From assembly GCF_010365105.1 (NCBI RefSeq), contig NZ_JAAFGZ010000017.1, forward strand, positions 1 through 64,000: a stretch of 64,000 nucleotides of DNA, given 5' to 3'. The position numbers and the translations under genes are program-made. The stretch comes from Polaromonas sp. (GTDB taxonomy: Bacteria; Pseudomonadota; Gammaproteobacteria; Burkholderiales; Burkholderiaceae_C). Numbering within the stretch: position 1 is the first letter of the stretch; every line of letters starts with the position of its first letter. The notes below the pieces were generated by a model. The model made no database searches and was not told the DNA's origin. It worked only from the letters and a program-made list of their open reading frames with translations. Below, piece by piece: positions 35,836-44,346 of the stretch.

Positions 35836-36453
35836 TCAGCCAATGGCGGCAAAGCGGGTTCCGGCCTGCTTGAGGCTCCAGAGCAATTCGACCAGCGCGG
35901 GATTGTTCAGCAGGGGTTCGCCCATCACGATCAGCCAGTAGCCGGCACCGTCCACCCAAAAGGGCAGAAAAGCCTGGTCAGGCAGCAAGAATTCCGGGTC
36001 GCTGTGAAACGACACATAGCGCGTGGCGCCGTCCCAGCCGCGCCGTGCCTGCCGTGCCGCGAAATCCGAGTAGTCGGCAGCGGCAGCGCAAAGCAGTTCG
36101 GCCTCATCTTGGCCGACGCCGGCGCGGCCCAGGCAAAATCCGCCTTCAGACGCCAGGACTGCACGGCGTTCGCCCGACAGCGAGGCAATCACATGCTGCA
36201 AAAAATCGTCCAGCCGGGCATCGGGACCCTGAAGCGATCCGGGCAGCGCCTGCACCCAGCCGCGTTCCAGCGCGCCAGCCAGCACAGCGGGCGCCGACGG
36301 CTCGGCGGCAGTCCAGTCGGCCAGGCTCAATGAATGCTCGCCGACCAGCAGGCTTTGCAGGGCGGTGGCGGTGTCATCCGGCGTCTTGTGGGCAAACGCA
36401 TGCAGCACGCCGGCAGGCGTCAGCATGAAGCATTCGGATGCAGTCAGGGTCAT
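35836..36453 (-). CDS. Hypothetical protein with roadblock-like segment, last gene of a six-gene cluster
   Basis: A 205-residue cytoplasmic protein with no named family that I recognise. The segment RAVLASEGGFCLGRAG..QDEAELLCAAAADYSDFAA resembles the roadblock/LC7 core seen at the other end of this cluster (ALISTDGLMIASALPHGMDE...). The rest is Trp/Leu-rich and acidic (LLPDQAFLPFWVDGAGYWLIVMGEP). It lies 58 bp behind the receiver-like gene and 95 bp before maiA. The roadblock reading is inference from pattern similarity. Confidence 0.7.
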   Translation of the reverse strand: MTLTASECFMLTPAGVLHAFAHKTPDDTATALQSLLVGEHSLSLADWTAAEPSAPAVLAGALERGWVQALPGSLQGPDARLDDFLQHVIASLSGERRAVLASEGGFCLGRAGVGQDEAELLCAAAADYSDFAARQARRGWDGATRYVSFHSDPEFLLPDQAFLPFWVDGAGYWLIVMGEPLLNNPALVELLWSLKQAGTRFAAIG

Positions 36454-36511
36454 GGCAGGTGCTCGGCTAAGAGAAAGTTAAAAAAGGTTTTCTGGCAAAC
36501 GCGCGGCAGAT

Positions 36512-37408
36512 TCAGGGCCGGGGGTCGGCAAAGTCGTGCGCCAGTGTCCACAGCAAGGCTTCCAGCGGCTCTGCGGGGATGTCGAGTCGCACCGCACGCG
36601 CCCTTGCATCCTGACCGTCGATCGGGTCGATCTCGACGCTAAAGGCCAATTCTTCGTCCCGGCACAGCTGCGCCAGCGCAGGCGCAGGCGTATTGCTCGC
36701 GGCCCATTGCTCTCCGGGATGAAAAATCATCCGGTTGACAAACGATATCCGTAGTTCGAAAGGATGCTGCTGCCCCAGCGATTCAGCCAGCCTTCGCAGA
36801 AAAAGTGGCTTGCCGCTCAAGGGACCCATCTGGGCCTGGAACTCGCTGCAGGCCAGCGTGCGCTCAACCAGGACCGGTGCCGCTACGGTCGGCATGGGGG
36901 CGGGTAGTACCCTGGCAGGAGGTAGGGTCGGGGCAGGCGCCACGGGCAACAAGGGCCGCGAAACTGCACGGGCTTGGGGGGCACTCGTCCTGCCAGGCGA
37001 TGCTGGCTTTTTCGCCTGCAGGGTCGTTGATGGTGCGGGGACCGCCCGGGCCGCTGCCTGCTGGAGCGCAGCCCGCATGGCTTCGACGCCGTAGGGCTTG
37101 TGCAGCAGCACCAGCGGCTGGCCTTGAATGAGAAGTGCATCCAGCGCCGACCAGGTCTGGTCAAAAGCGGGCGCCACCAGCACGGCGGGCGCGCCGCCGA
37201 GCGAATCCAGCAGTTCTCCTTGCGCCGCATCGGTCCAGCGCGCCATTCCCCTGCCCGCCAGATCGACCACGTACAGGTCTGCGGCTGGCATGGGCGCCCT
37301 GGGTCCGTCCGTTGCCGGCAGGCACTGCCAGCCGGGCAATGTCTTGCCCACCAGCATGCCAAGGGCCACTTCTTCGCGTGCCGTCAGGCCGACCAGTGCG
37401 ATGTTCAT
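36512..37408 (-). CDS. Receiver-like protein with proline/alanine linker and unknown C-terminal domain
   Basis: Residues ~1-115 have the rhythm of a CheY-like fold (MNIALVGLTAREEVALGMLV, ADLYVVDLAGRGM, PAVLVAPAFDQTW, PLVLLHKPYGVEAMRAALQQA) with Lys-Pro where a receiver has its conserved Lys, but the acidic pocket after strand 1 is not clear, so phosphorylation may be lost. A Pro/Ala/Arg linker (residues ~118-175) leads to a ~110-residue C-terminal domain I do not recognise. The start overlaps the upstream gene's stop (ATGA). Confidence 0.75.
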   Translation of the reverse strand: MNIALVGLTAREEVALGMLVGKTLPGWQCLPATDGPRAPMPAADLYVVDLAGRGMARWTDAAQGELLDSLGGAPAVLVAPAFDQTWSALDALLIQGQPLVLLHKPYGVEAMRAALQQAAARAVPAPSTTLQAKKPASPGRTSAPQARAVSRPLLPVAPAPTLPPARVLPAPMPTVAAPVLVERTLACSEFQAQMGPLSGKPLFLRRLAESLGQQHPFELRISFVNRMIFHPGEQWAASNTPAPALAQLCRDEELAFSVEIDPIDGQDARARAVRLDIPAEPLEALLWTLAHDFADPRP

Positions 37409-38007
37409 GTCGTCTCCCGGGGTTGTTCCAGCTGCAGGCTGACCGCTTCCCAGTCGTCGGGCAGGTCCGCACCCGACTTGCGCAAGTCGCGACGCGCCAG
37501 CATGAAGGCCAGGTTGTCATGGCAAGTCACGCAGTGGTGCAGGAATTCATTTTGGGCCGTGGTATCCCCCGCCTCGAAGGCTCGCACCGCCTGCCCGGCC
37601 AGCAGGCGCGAATCGTCCGCGCTACAGCGCCGCGAGCGGGTGGAAATATCGGCCGAAGGATGGGCCAGCACGCTCCAGCGCGTGGCCAGCGGGTTGATGA
37701 CGGGCAAGGGCGACTGGCCGATCTGCGCTTCGAACCAGCGGGCCGCATGTGCCGAAAGCCGTCCTTTTGCCAGTTGCAGGGCGGTGCGCTTGAGCATTGC
37801 GTGTGGCGCGCCAAAGCAGCTGAACAGGTCGGCCAGCGCCCCCTGTACCGGTTCGGCGCCGGGCAGTTCCAGCGCAGCCTGCAGGCGCGCCATATGGGCG
37901 TCATGGTCGGCCGGAACGCGCAGCATGCGCCGCGCATGCCGCCGCACGGCGAGTCGGGCATCGCGAAGGCGCGGTGCCGTGCCATCCGTTGGTGCCGTGT
38001 CAGTCAA
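37405..38007 (-). CDS. Hypothetical protein with CxxCH motif
   Basis: A 200-residue, Arg/Ala/Leu-rich, mostly helical protein of unknown function. One HHCVTCHDN segment (residues ~163-171) has the CxxCH form of a heme-c attachment site, but there is no signal peptide, so heme attachment in the periplasm is unlikely unless it is exported some other way; a metal site is another option. It overlaps the PhnD-like gene by 8 bp and the receiver-like gene by 4 bp, so the cluster is translationally coupled. Confidence 0.72.
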   Translation of the reverse strand: MTDTAPTDGTAPRLRDARLAVRRHARRMLRVPADHDAHMARLQAALELPGAEPVQGALADLFSCFGAPHAMLKRTALQLAKGRLSAHAARWFEAQIGQSPLPVINPLATRWSVLAHPSADISTRSRRCSADDSRLLAGQAVRAFEAGDTTAQNEFLHHCVTCHDNLAFMLARRDLRKSGADLPDDWEAVSLQLEQPRETT

Positions 38008-38749
38008 GGAGCGTGTCCATGAGGTCGATCATGAATTCCGCGTCTTCCTGGTTCATGGGTTCGAACCCTTGGGGAAGGCCCAACGCGTCCAGCACGTCGC
38101 GGTCTGCAGGCTCGCTGCCAATGCCCAGCAAGGCCTGGCTGACGCGCGGCAGGTCGCCGGCCATGCGCGGGTGCGCCAGCACCACGTGCGAGATATCGCT
38201 GATACGGCTTTCCACCAGGATGCGCAGCTGGCTGCGGGTCATGCGTGTGAGCGATGCATAGGCTTCGGCCAGGAAAAACCCGGCCTGCACATCGCCCTTG
38301 ATCGTCAGGCGCGCCGCCGCCTGGAAACTGTCCACCGGCACCCATTCGATCAGGTCTTGCGTCAGGTCGGCCGGCTCCAGCAGGCGCAGGCCGATCAGCT
38401 TGACGTCCTTGTTGTCGGTCAGCGTAATGCGGCTGCCAGGCCGGATGTCCTCCAGCCGTTGCAAGGCCGATTCGGCGGCGGTGGCAATCACCATCTCGTC
38501 AAACTTCCCGGCGGGCCGGGCGAACGGCACGTAACCCTGGTGGCGGATCATGTCAACAGCGTCGAACGGGTTGGCATAGACCAGGTCAACGTCACCCCCG
38601 GCAAGCAGGCTGGATTGTTCCGGCGGGCTGGCCGGGGTCAGCAGATGCAGCCTGATGCCGGAACGGCGTTGCAGCAGGGTGTTGAGCATGTGCCAGCCAG
38701 CAAAACGCTCGGGTGAAAAATCAGGGGCGATCAGGAAATTGAGGGTCAT
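38000..38749 (-). CDS. PhnD-like phosphonate-type substrate-binding fold without signal peptide
   Basis: The 249-residue sequence follows the phosphate/phosphonate-binding (PhnD) pattern: LNFLIAPDFSPERFAGWHML, DVDLVYANPFDAVDMIRHQGYVPFARP, ITLTDNKDVKLIG and ISHVVLAHPRMAGDLP. Unlike transporter partners it begins directly with the first beta strand and has no signal peptide, and no ABC permease or ATPase is nearby. A cytoplasmic ligand-sensing role within this cluster is likely. The ATG at 38749 overlaps the PAS gene stop (ATGA). Confidence 0.82.
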   Translation of the reverse strand: MTLNFLIAPDFSPERFAGWHMLNTLLQRRSGIRLHLLTPASPPEQSSLLAGGDVDLVYANPFDAVDMIRHQGYVPFARPAGKFDEMVIATAAESALQRLEDIRPGSRITLTDNKDVKLIGLRLLEPADLTQDLIEWVPVDSFQAAARLTIKGDVQAGFFLAEAYASLTRMTRSQLRILVESRISDISHVVLAHPRMAGDLPRVSQALLGIGSEPADRDVLDALGLPQGFEPMNQEDAEFMIDLMDTLLD

Positions 38750-39258
38750 GGTGCAGCTTTCTCTGGGTCCTGAGTCTGTTCCTGCTCCAGCCACTGCCGG
38801 TACACCGGAATCAGCTCGTCAATGCGGGTGCGCGACGGCTTGCGCCGAACCGAGGTGTAGCCGGCAATCTGCCCGTTGCGGATATTGGGAACGGCGGTGG
38901 CATACACCCAATAGTAAGAGCCATCCTTGCGCAGGTTCTTGACATAGCCATGCCACTTCTTGCCCTCGGCAACCGTGTCCCACAGCCCCTTGAACGCGGC
39001 CTTGGGCATGTCGGGGTGGCGCAGGATATGGTGCGGCTTGCCAATCAGCTCGTCGCGCTCCCAGCCGCTCAGTTCGACAAACGCATCGTTGGCATGGGTC
39101 AGGATGCCTTCCAGGTCGGTGCGGGAAACAATCAGGCGCCCTTCGGGGAACGGCACTTCCACAACGGTGGTGAAAACCGTCCGGGAGGTTCCGTCGGTGT
39201 AGGTCAGCCTGGACTCGACGGCATCTAGGGTCGGCCGGGTCATGTCGGAAAGTTGCAT
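38746..39258 (-). CDS. Stand-alone PAS domain protein, Aer-like
   Basis: A 170-residue soluble protein with one PAS domain (residues ~40-140). Its core, VELSGWERDELIGKPHHILRHPDMPKAAF ... WHGYVKNLRKDGSYYWVYATAVPN, closely follows the FAD-binding PAS domain of the aerotaxis receptor Aer, including the RHPDMP segment. It has no transmitter, kinase or HAMP part, so output must go through a partner. It lies 10 bp after the roadblock gene and overlaps the PhnD-like gene. Confidence 0.87.
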   Translation of the reverse strand: MQLSDMTRPTLDAVESRLTYTDGTSRTVFTTVVEVPFPEGRLIVSRTDLEGILTHANDAFVELSGWERDELIGKPHHILRHPDMPKAAFKGLWDTVAEGKKWHGYVKNLRKDGSYYWVYATAVPNIRNGQIAGYTSVRRKPSRTRIDELIPVYRQWLEQEQTQDPEKAAP

Positions 39259-39268
39259 GGCGACTCCC

Positions 39269-39634
39269 TTAGATCAGCTTGGACAGCGTTTCGGCTGCCC
39301 GCTTGATGTCCAGAAAGATCAGGCCGAGCTTGGCATTCGACTTGGCCAGCACCGTCAACACGGCCTCAGGCCCTGCCGAACTCATGATGACGTAGCCGCG
39401 CTCACCCTGGATCAGCACCCGCGCCAGCGTACCGCGCGCCAGTTCGCGTGCGGTGCGCTCGCCCAGCGACAGCAAGGCAGCCGACATGGCGCCGATACGG
39501 TCCTCGTCCATGCCATGCGGCAGGGCCGAGGCAATCATCAGGCCGTCGGTCGAAATCAGCGCTGAAGCCTCGATGTCGGCTGTCGAGCCGTTCAAGTCCT
39601 CCAGCGCCTGCTGAAACATGTCTGTGCGCATCAT
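39269..39634 (-). CDS. Roadblock/LC7 domain protein (MglB-like)
   Basis: A 121-residue protein made of one roadblock/LC7 domain: AL ISTDGLMIAS, then DEDRIGAMSAALLSLGERTARELARG and a closing helix. In bacteria such proteins are small-GTPase regulators (MglB) or scaffolds. No MglA-like GTPase is encoded in this cluster. It is the first gene of the six-gene run that continues to 35836. Two ATG codons lie near the start (39634 and 39631). Confidence 0.87.
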   Translation of the reverse strand: MMRTDMFQQALEDLNGSTADIEASALISTDGLMIASALPHGMDEDRIGAMSAALLSLGERTARELARGTLARVLIQGERGYVIMSSAGPEAVLTVLAKSNAKLGLIFLDIKRAAETLSKLI

Positions 39635-39848
39635 TTACTCCGTAGTCGTGCATTCAAATTCGTTGGAAACATTAAATAACGCAAAAACGAAGTTACAACT
39701 GATACAAATCAACACTACTTCAAAAGAGGTCATTGATGCTGACGATTTTTTTAACGATCCTGATCCGATTGCGCATGCACACGGCCGTGCAGAATGAATT
39801 TGCCGCTAGAGTGATGCCTTTGCAATCACCCCCTTCACCGGAGCATTC

Positions 39849-40151
39849 ATGATTCTCGAACTTGCCGACATCCGTATCCACCCCGGTCAGCAGACCGCTT
39901 TTGACGAAGCCATCGAACGCGGCGTTCGTACCGTGATTGCCCATGCCAAAGGATTTCAGGGCTACCAGGTCTTCAAGGGCATCGAAAGCCCCGAGCGTTA
40001 CCTGCTGCAAATCCGCTGGGCAACGCTGGAAAACCACACCGTCGATTTCCGCGAGTCGGCTGCATTTGCCGACTGGCGGGCAATTGTCGGACCGTTCTTT
40101 GCAGGCCCGCCCACAGTGGAGCACTTCAATCTGGCAGTGGAATCCGTCTGA
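39849..40151 (+). CDS. Antibiotic biosynthesis monooxygenase (ABM) domain protein
   Basis: A 100-residue protein with the ABM ferredoxin-like fold: ILELADIRIHPGQQTAFDEAIE, GFQGYQVFKGIESPERYLLQIRWATLENHTVDFRES. Members act as small monooxygenases or heme-degrading enzymes, often as dimers; the substrate here is unknown. It precedes a Bug-type binding protein by 21 bp. Confidence 0.88.
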   Translation: MILELADIRIHPGQQTAFDEAIERGVRTVIAHAKGFQGYQVFKGIESPERYLLQIRWATLENHTVDFRESAAFADWRAIVGPFFAGPPTVEHFNLAVESV

Positions 40152-40172
40152 TGAAAGACTGCGTTAAAAAAA

Positions 40173-41216
40173 ATGAAAGTTCCTGACCTGATACCCAGCC
40201 GGCTGAAACGGCTTGGCCGCGCTTGTTCAACCCATGCCGTAAATACTACTTTTTTGATAGCTGCTTGCGCCCTGCCCATTTGCGCAACAGCGCAAAACAC
40301 TGACAAAAACGCGCAAACTGCACCCACCTGGCCGACCCGGCCGGTGCGCATCCTGGTGGGCTTTCCCGGAGGATCAACCCCGGACATGTCGGCCCGAACG
40401 CTGGCAGAGCCGTTATCCAGGGCCTTGGGCCAGCCGGTCATTGTCGAGAACCGGGTGGGTGCGTCGGGCAATATCGCCGCGGACCTGGTCGCCAAGGCCC
40501 TGGACGATCACACGCTGGGCATCGTCATCAACGGCAACCTGACCTCGGCCAAGCAGCTTTATGCCAAATTGCCCTACGACCCTGCCAGGGACTTTGCGCC
40601 CCTCTCGCTGCTCACCACCGCGCCGCTGATGCTGGTTGCACCGGCAAGCCTTCCGGGCGGAGCCGAATTCTTCACGGCGGCGCGGCAGGCTGGCAGCCAG
40701 TGGAACTACGGATCGGTCGGCAACGGATCGGTCGGGCATCTGGGCATGGAACTGATCAAGCAGCGCTCGACCGGCCTGACGCCGGTCCATGTCCCGTATT
40801 CAGGCAACCCGCAAGTGGTCACGGCCATGCTGGGCGGCCAGATCCAGATGGCATTGATACCGCCCGGCATCGCCCTGCCGCATATCCGCTCGGGCAAGCT
40901 CAGGGCGATTGGCCTGACAGGCGGGCGCAGCCTGCTCGCACCCGACGTGCCGCCCCTTAGCGAAGCTGGCTTGAAAAATGTCAACCTGGAGGTGTGGACC
41001 GCGCTGATCGGCCCGGCCCGCCTGTCCAGCGCGGCGCAGGCACGGCTGGCCCAGGAAGTGCCGCGCATCATACGGGATGCCGACACGCGCCAGAAGCTGT
41101 TTGCGCAGGGCTGGCAAGCCGTCGGCACATCGCCTGACGGGCTGCGCAGCCGGCTCAAGGACGAAACCGCCATTCTGGGCAACATCATCCAGACGCGCGG
41201 CATCAGGCTTGAATAG
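40173..41216 (+). CDS. Bug-family tripartite tricarboxylate-type substrate-binding protein
   Basis: Predicted periplasmic solute-binding protein (TctC/Bug). Signature parts are WPTRPVRILVGFPGGSTPDMSARTLAEPLSRALGQPVIVENRVGASGNIAADLVAKA, PHIRSGKLRAIGLTGG and LLAPDVPPLSEAGL. Length 347 is slightly long because of the N-terminus, whose signal peptide (TTFLIAACALPICATAQ) is encoded by a copy of repeat B. No tctAB permease genes are adjacent. The ligand is unknown. Confidence 0.92.
   Translation: MKVPDLIPSRLKRLGRACSTHAVNTTFLIAACALPICATAQNTDKNAQTAPTWPTRPVRILVGFPGGSTPDMSARTLAEPLSRALGQPVIVENRVGASGNIAADLVAKALDDHTLGIVINGNLTSAKQLYAKLPYDPARDFAPLSLLTTAPLMLVAPASLPGGAEFFTAARQAGSQWNYGSVGNGSVGHLGMELIKQRSTGLTPVHVPYSGNPQVVTAMLGGQIQMALIPPGIALPHIRSGKLRAIGLTGGRSLLAPDVPPLSEAGLKNVNLEVWTALIGPARLSSAAQARLAQEVPRIIRDADTRQKLFAQGWQAVGTSPDGLRSRLKDETAILGNIIQTRGIRLE
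40241..40310 (+). repeat. Interspersed repeat B, copy in Bug-protein signal peptide
   Basis: AAATACTACTTTTTTGATAG followed by CTGCTTGCGCC, a spacer and TTGCGCAACAGCGC. It matches the minus-strand copy at 9010-9072 over about 30 bp. In frame it encodes the hydrophobic and cleavage part of the signal peptide. Confidence 0.75.
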
Positions 41217-41375
41217 CGCCAGGCCAGCGATGGATGGCTAGCGGTTGAGCTGTTTGGCTGCGGCCACCGTGGCACACTGCGCAGCGGGCCTTTTGCCAGG
41301 CCTTCGTGTAGGTTTCCCACTTTTTTAACCGCCCGGCCGTCGGTCCGGGCACAGACCTGTCAAGGAATTCCCGCC

Positions 41376-42071
41376 ATGTCTTTTGTCGTCACGCCGCCCG
41401 CCACCGTTTCAGTGCCTGTCGTCGGCACGCAAGACCGCTTTCCGGTCCACCGCATTTATTGCGTCGGCCGCAACTATGAAGAGCATGCGAAGGAGATGGG
41501 GTTCACCGGACGCGAGCCACCGTTCTTTTTCCTCAAGCCCGCAGACGCCATTGTTGCGGTGGACGCCGGCTCCCAGGCCAGCATGCCCTACCCCAGCCTG
41601 ACCCACAACCTGCACCACGAAATTGAACTGGTGGTGGCGATTGGCAAGGGCGGCAAGAACATCCTGGCGGCCGACGCGCAGCATCACATCTTTGGCTATG
41701 CAGTGGGCCTGGACATGACGCGCCGCGACCTGCAAAACGAGATGAAAAAGCAGGGACGTCCCTGGTGCATTGGCAAGGCGTTCGAGCAATCCGCGCCCAT
41801 CGGTCCGATCACCCCGGCAGCCCAGGCCGGCGATGTGGAGCATGCTGAAATTTATCTGCAGGTGAACGGCCAGGACCGGCAGCGAAGCCATGTGTCCAAG
41901 CTCATCTGGTCGATTGCCGAATCGATCGAGCACCTGTCGGCCGCCTGGGAACTGCAGCCCGGCGACCTGATCTACACCGGCACGCCCGAAGGCGTGGCAG
42001 CGGTGGTGAAAGGCGACACCCTGACGGGCGGCGTCGCGGGCCTGGAGCCGCTGAGCATCCAGATTTCCTGA
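41376..42071 (+). CDS. Fumarylacetoacetate hydrolase family protein (fumarylpyruvate hydrolase-like)
   Basis: Hydrolase of the FAH fold that cleaves C-C bonds of fumaryl-type keto acids. The sequence has VHRIYCVGRNYEEHAKEMG, FFLKPADAI, LHHEIELVVAIGKGG (acidic metal ligands) and DLIYTGTPEGVAAVVKGD near the end. Its 231 residues fit the short FAH/fumarylpyruvate hydrolase group. The glutathione-dependent isomerase MaiA encoded at 35102-35740 could act before it in gentisate or homogentisate breakdown, but the genes are not adjacent. Confidence 0.88.
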   Translation: MSFVVTPPATVSVPVVGTQDRFPVHRIYCVGRNYEEHAKEMGFTGREPPFFFLKPADAIVAVDAGSQASMPYPSLTHNLHHEIELVVAIGKGGKNILAADAQHHIFGYAVGLDMTRRDLQNEMKKQGRPWCIGKAFEQSAPIGPITPAAQAGDVEHAEIYLQVNGQDRQRSHVSKLIWSIAESIEHLSAAWELQPGDLIYTGTPEGVAAVVKGDTLTGGVAGLEPLSIQIS

Positions 42072-42284
42072 GCGATCAAGCCCGTGGCCGGATGCGGCCG
42101 CAATGGCGGCCATCCGGCGCCCGGGAAAACTCGGTCGGCCCGTACGGCCTGACTGTATTTTTTGGTCATTTATGCCCTCTGCGCTTTACTGGCATGCTTT
42201 TTTAGCTATGCTTTTTGAAGCATATCAAAGCCCTGAACACTGCCACGAACCGAAGTCAAACGCCAAAGCCGCTACACTCATTTG

Positions 42285-42839
42285 ATGCATCGTCCCCCTC
42301 TGAAACACTGCCGCGTCTGCGGCACCGCCGTGGTTTACCGCTTGCCTGATGACGGCGACACCAAGCAGAGGGCAGTCTGCCCGGGCTGCAACACCGTCCA
42401 CTATGAAAACCCCTTGAACGTCGTCGGCACGGTGCCGGTGTGGGGTGAGGACGGCGGGCAGGTGCTGCTGTGCAAACGCAATATCGAGCCGCGCTGGGGC
42501 AAATGGACATTGCCGGCCGGCTTCATGGAAATGGGCGAGACCACGGCAGAAGGCGCTGCCCGCGAAACCGACGAGGAAGCGGGCGCGCAGTATGAGATGC
42601 AGGACCTCTTCAGCATCATGAATGTGGTCCGCGTAGGCCAGGTTCATCTGTACTACCGGGCCAGGCTGCTGAGCACCGACTTCAATCCGGGCCACGAAAC
42701 CATCGAAGCCAGATTGTTCACAGAGTCCGAAATCCCGTGGGACGAGATTGCATTTCGAACCGTCAGGGAAACGCTGGAATGCTATTTTGACGATCGGCGC
42801 AAGGGCCGTTTCGGCATTCATGTGCTGGATGTTTCCTGA
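42285..42839 (+). CDS. Nudix hydrolase with N-terminal zinc ribbon
   Basis: A 184-residue pyrophosphohydrolase, substrate unknown (NADH/ADP-ribose type nudix proteins often carry such a ribbon). The zinc ribbon is CRVCGTAV ... CPGCNTVHYENP, and the Nudix box is GFMEMGETTAEGAARETDEEAG. I start at the ATG at 42285. The upstream 213-bp gap contains a short inverted repeat TATGC-TTTTTGAA-GCATA. Confidence 0.9.
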   Translation: MHRPPLKHCRVCGTAVVYRLPDDGDTKQRAVCPGCNTVHYENPLNVVGTVPVWGEDGGQVLLCKRNIEPRWGKWTLPAGFMEMGETTAEGAARETDEEAGAQYEMQDLFSIMNVVRVGQVHLYYRARLLSTDFNPGHETIEARLFTESEIPWDEIAFRTVRETLECYFDDRRKGRFGIHVLDVS

Positions 42840-43001
42840 CCTTCCTACCCGGCTTCCCTCCGGGCCCGGCGTATTTGGCCATGCAGGCCGGGCTTAGAAT
42901 TTCAGGCTTCGCTTTCGCCTCTCTTTATTACAGCCTTCCTGCTCCGGCTTTCGCCGTTGACGCTTTCCCTATTCACCCGAATCCCCCAACACCGGAACCC
43001 C

Positions 43002-43988
43002 ATGTTCAAATCCGCCTCTTTTTTTCGCATCGCCACCGATTTTGTTCTGCCACCGCTCGAAGCGCTGGAAGAGGTGCTCCAGACAGCCCAGTTCATGCCC
43101 TGCGGCGCAACGCAGCCTGAATCGGTCGGCTGGGTGCCGCCGCGCGGCAATAAAAGCACGGTGATGGTTGAAACCGTAGGCACGCAGGTCATCTTGCGGC
43201 TGAGCATCGAGCGCCGCCCGGTGCCCGCCTCCGCCGTCAAGGCCGAGGTGGAAGAACGCGTCGAAAAGTACAAGCAGGAAACCGGTCGCGAACGCGCCAG
43301 CGCCAAGATCAAGAAAGAGTTCAAGGAAGAAGCCCTGCAGTCACTGCTGCCGCGCGCTTTCACCAAGCGGTCATCGACGACGCTGTGGATCGATCCGGAC
43401 AACAAGTTCCTGGTGGTTGATTCAGCCAGCCTGGCCGGTGCCGACAAGGTGGTCAGCCAGCTGATCGAGGCACTGAGCGAGATTCCCGGCTCCCGACCCG
43501 GCCTGATGGCCAAGCCGGTGCAGACCACCATGGCAGCCAGCGCCGCGATGGCGCATTGGCTGGCCAGCCGCGAAGCGCCCGTCGGGTTTACCGTAGACCG
43601 CGACTGCGAACTCAAGATGCCTGACGACCAGAAGTCAACCGTCCGCTATTCACGCCACACGCTGGAGATCGACGAAGTGGCCGAGCACATTGCTTCGGGC
43701 AAGGTGCCCACGCAGCTGGCCATGACCTGGAACGAGCGGGTGTCGTTCGTGCTGACTGACATGGCCCAGGTCCGGAAGATCAAGCTGCTCGACGTGGTGC
43801 TTGACGGGGTACAGGAAAACGGCAAGGACGACGACGGCTTTGACACCGATGCCGCCATTGTCACAGGCGAGCTGTCGGCGCTGATCCCGGACCTGCTGGA
43901 AGCGCTAGGCGGTGAGTTGTCCATGGACGCATCGGCTCCGCCAGCAGCAGCCGGGCAAGCGCCAGAACGCCTTCTCGCCGCCGCATAA
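43002..43988 (+). CDS. rdgC: Recombination-associated protein RdgC
   Basis: Ring-shaped nucleoid-associated DNA-binding protein that restrains RecA. Typical RdgC segments are ASFFRIATDFVLPPLEALEEVL, FMPCGATQPESVGWVPPRG, VLPRAFTKRSSTTLWID-like SLLPRAFTKRSSTTLWIDP, GFTVDRDCELKMPDDQKSTVRYSRHTL and LALTWNERVSFVL-like AMTWNERVSFVLTDM. 328 residues from the ATG at 43002 (MFKSASFF). Confidence 0.93.
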   Translation: MFKSASFFRIATDFVLPPLEALEEVLQTAQFMPCGATQPESVGWVPPRGNKSTVMVETVGTQVILRLSIERRPVPASAVKAEVEERVEKYKQETGRERASAKIKKEFKEEALQSLLPRAFTKRSSTTLWIDPDNKFLVVDSASLAGADKVVSQLIEALSEIPGSRPGLMAKPVQTTMAASAAMAHWLASREAPVGFTVDRDCELKMPDDQKSTVRYSRHTLEIDEVAEHIASGKVPTQLAMTWNERVSFVLTDMAQVRKIKLLDVVLDGVQENGKDDDGFDTDAAIVTGELSALIPDLLEALGGELSMDASAPPAAAGQAPERLLAAA

Positions 43989-44346
43989 AAGCCGAACTGA
44001 CCGAAAAGACCGCGCATGGCGATTGCACGGCGGTTAGGTGAAATTTTCAAGTCCTTGCAGTGTTGCTTCGACCAGGATTGAAAGCCTGGTTTCTGTTACA
44101 GATTTCGAAGAAAACAGCTGGGCAGAGTGAGATTGCGTTTGGTCTCTGTGAGCAACAGAAGTGAAAAAATTCGGCAGATATCTGCTGCGAATTTCGAAGC
44201 CAAAGTTGAACGCCATGAAATCAGAGTTGTCTGATTGACAAAACCCGATTGGGCAGTTATGAATGATTCAACAGTCTTGACAAGAAATTTTTCCAGACTG
44301 GTTTGTTTTTTACAGTCATCAGACTACATCTCGACAGGAGGGCGTC
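43989..44346. other. Non-coding stretch between rdgC and the small helical protein
   Basis: About 358 bp without a convincing gene. A 60-codon minus-strand frame (44034-44216) has no family-like content or Shine-Dalgarno. Presumably it holds the promoter of the gene at 44347. Confidence 0.5.

Noticed and set aside
37100..38716. Plus-strand open frame of more than 500 codons
   Set aside because: Antisense to three tightly coupled minus-strand genes with recognisable domains; no Shine-Dalgarno or motif supports it.
42190..42240. Further repeat B copy before the Nudix gene
   Set aside because: The stretch has a TATGC/GCATA hairpin and an AGCTATGC core, but it lacks the GCTTGCGC part that defines the repeat.
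44034..44216. 60-codon minus-strand frame after rdgC
   Set aside because: No ribosome-binding site and no family-like sequence; likely chance.
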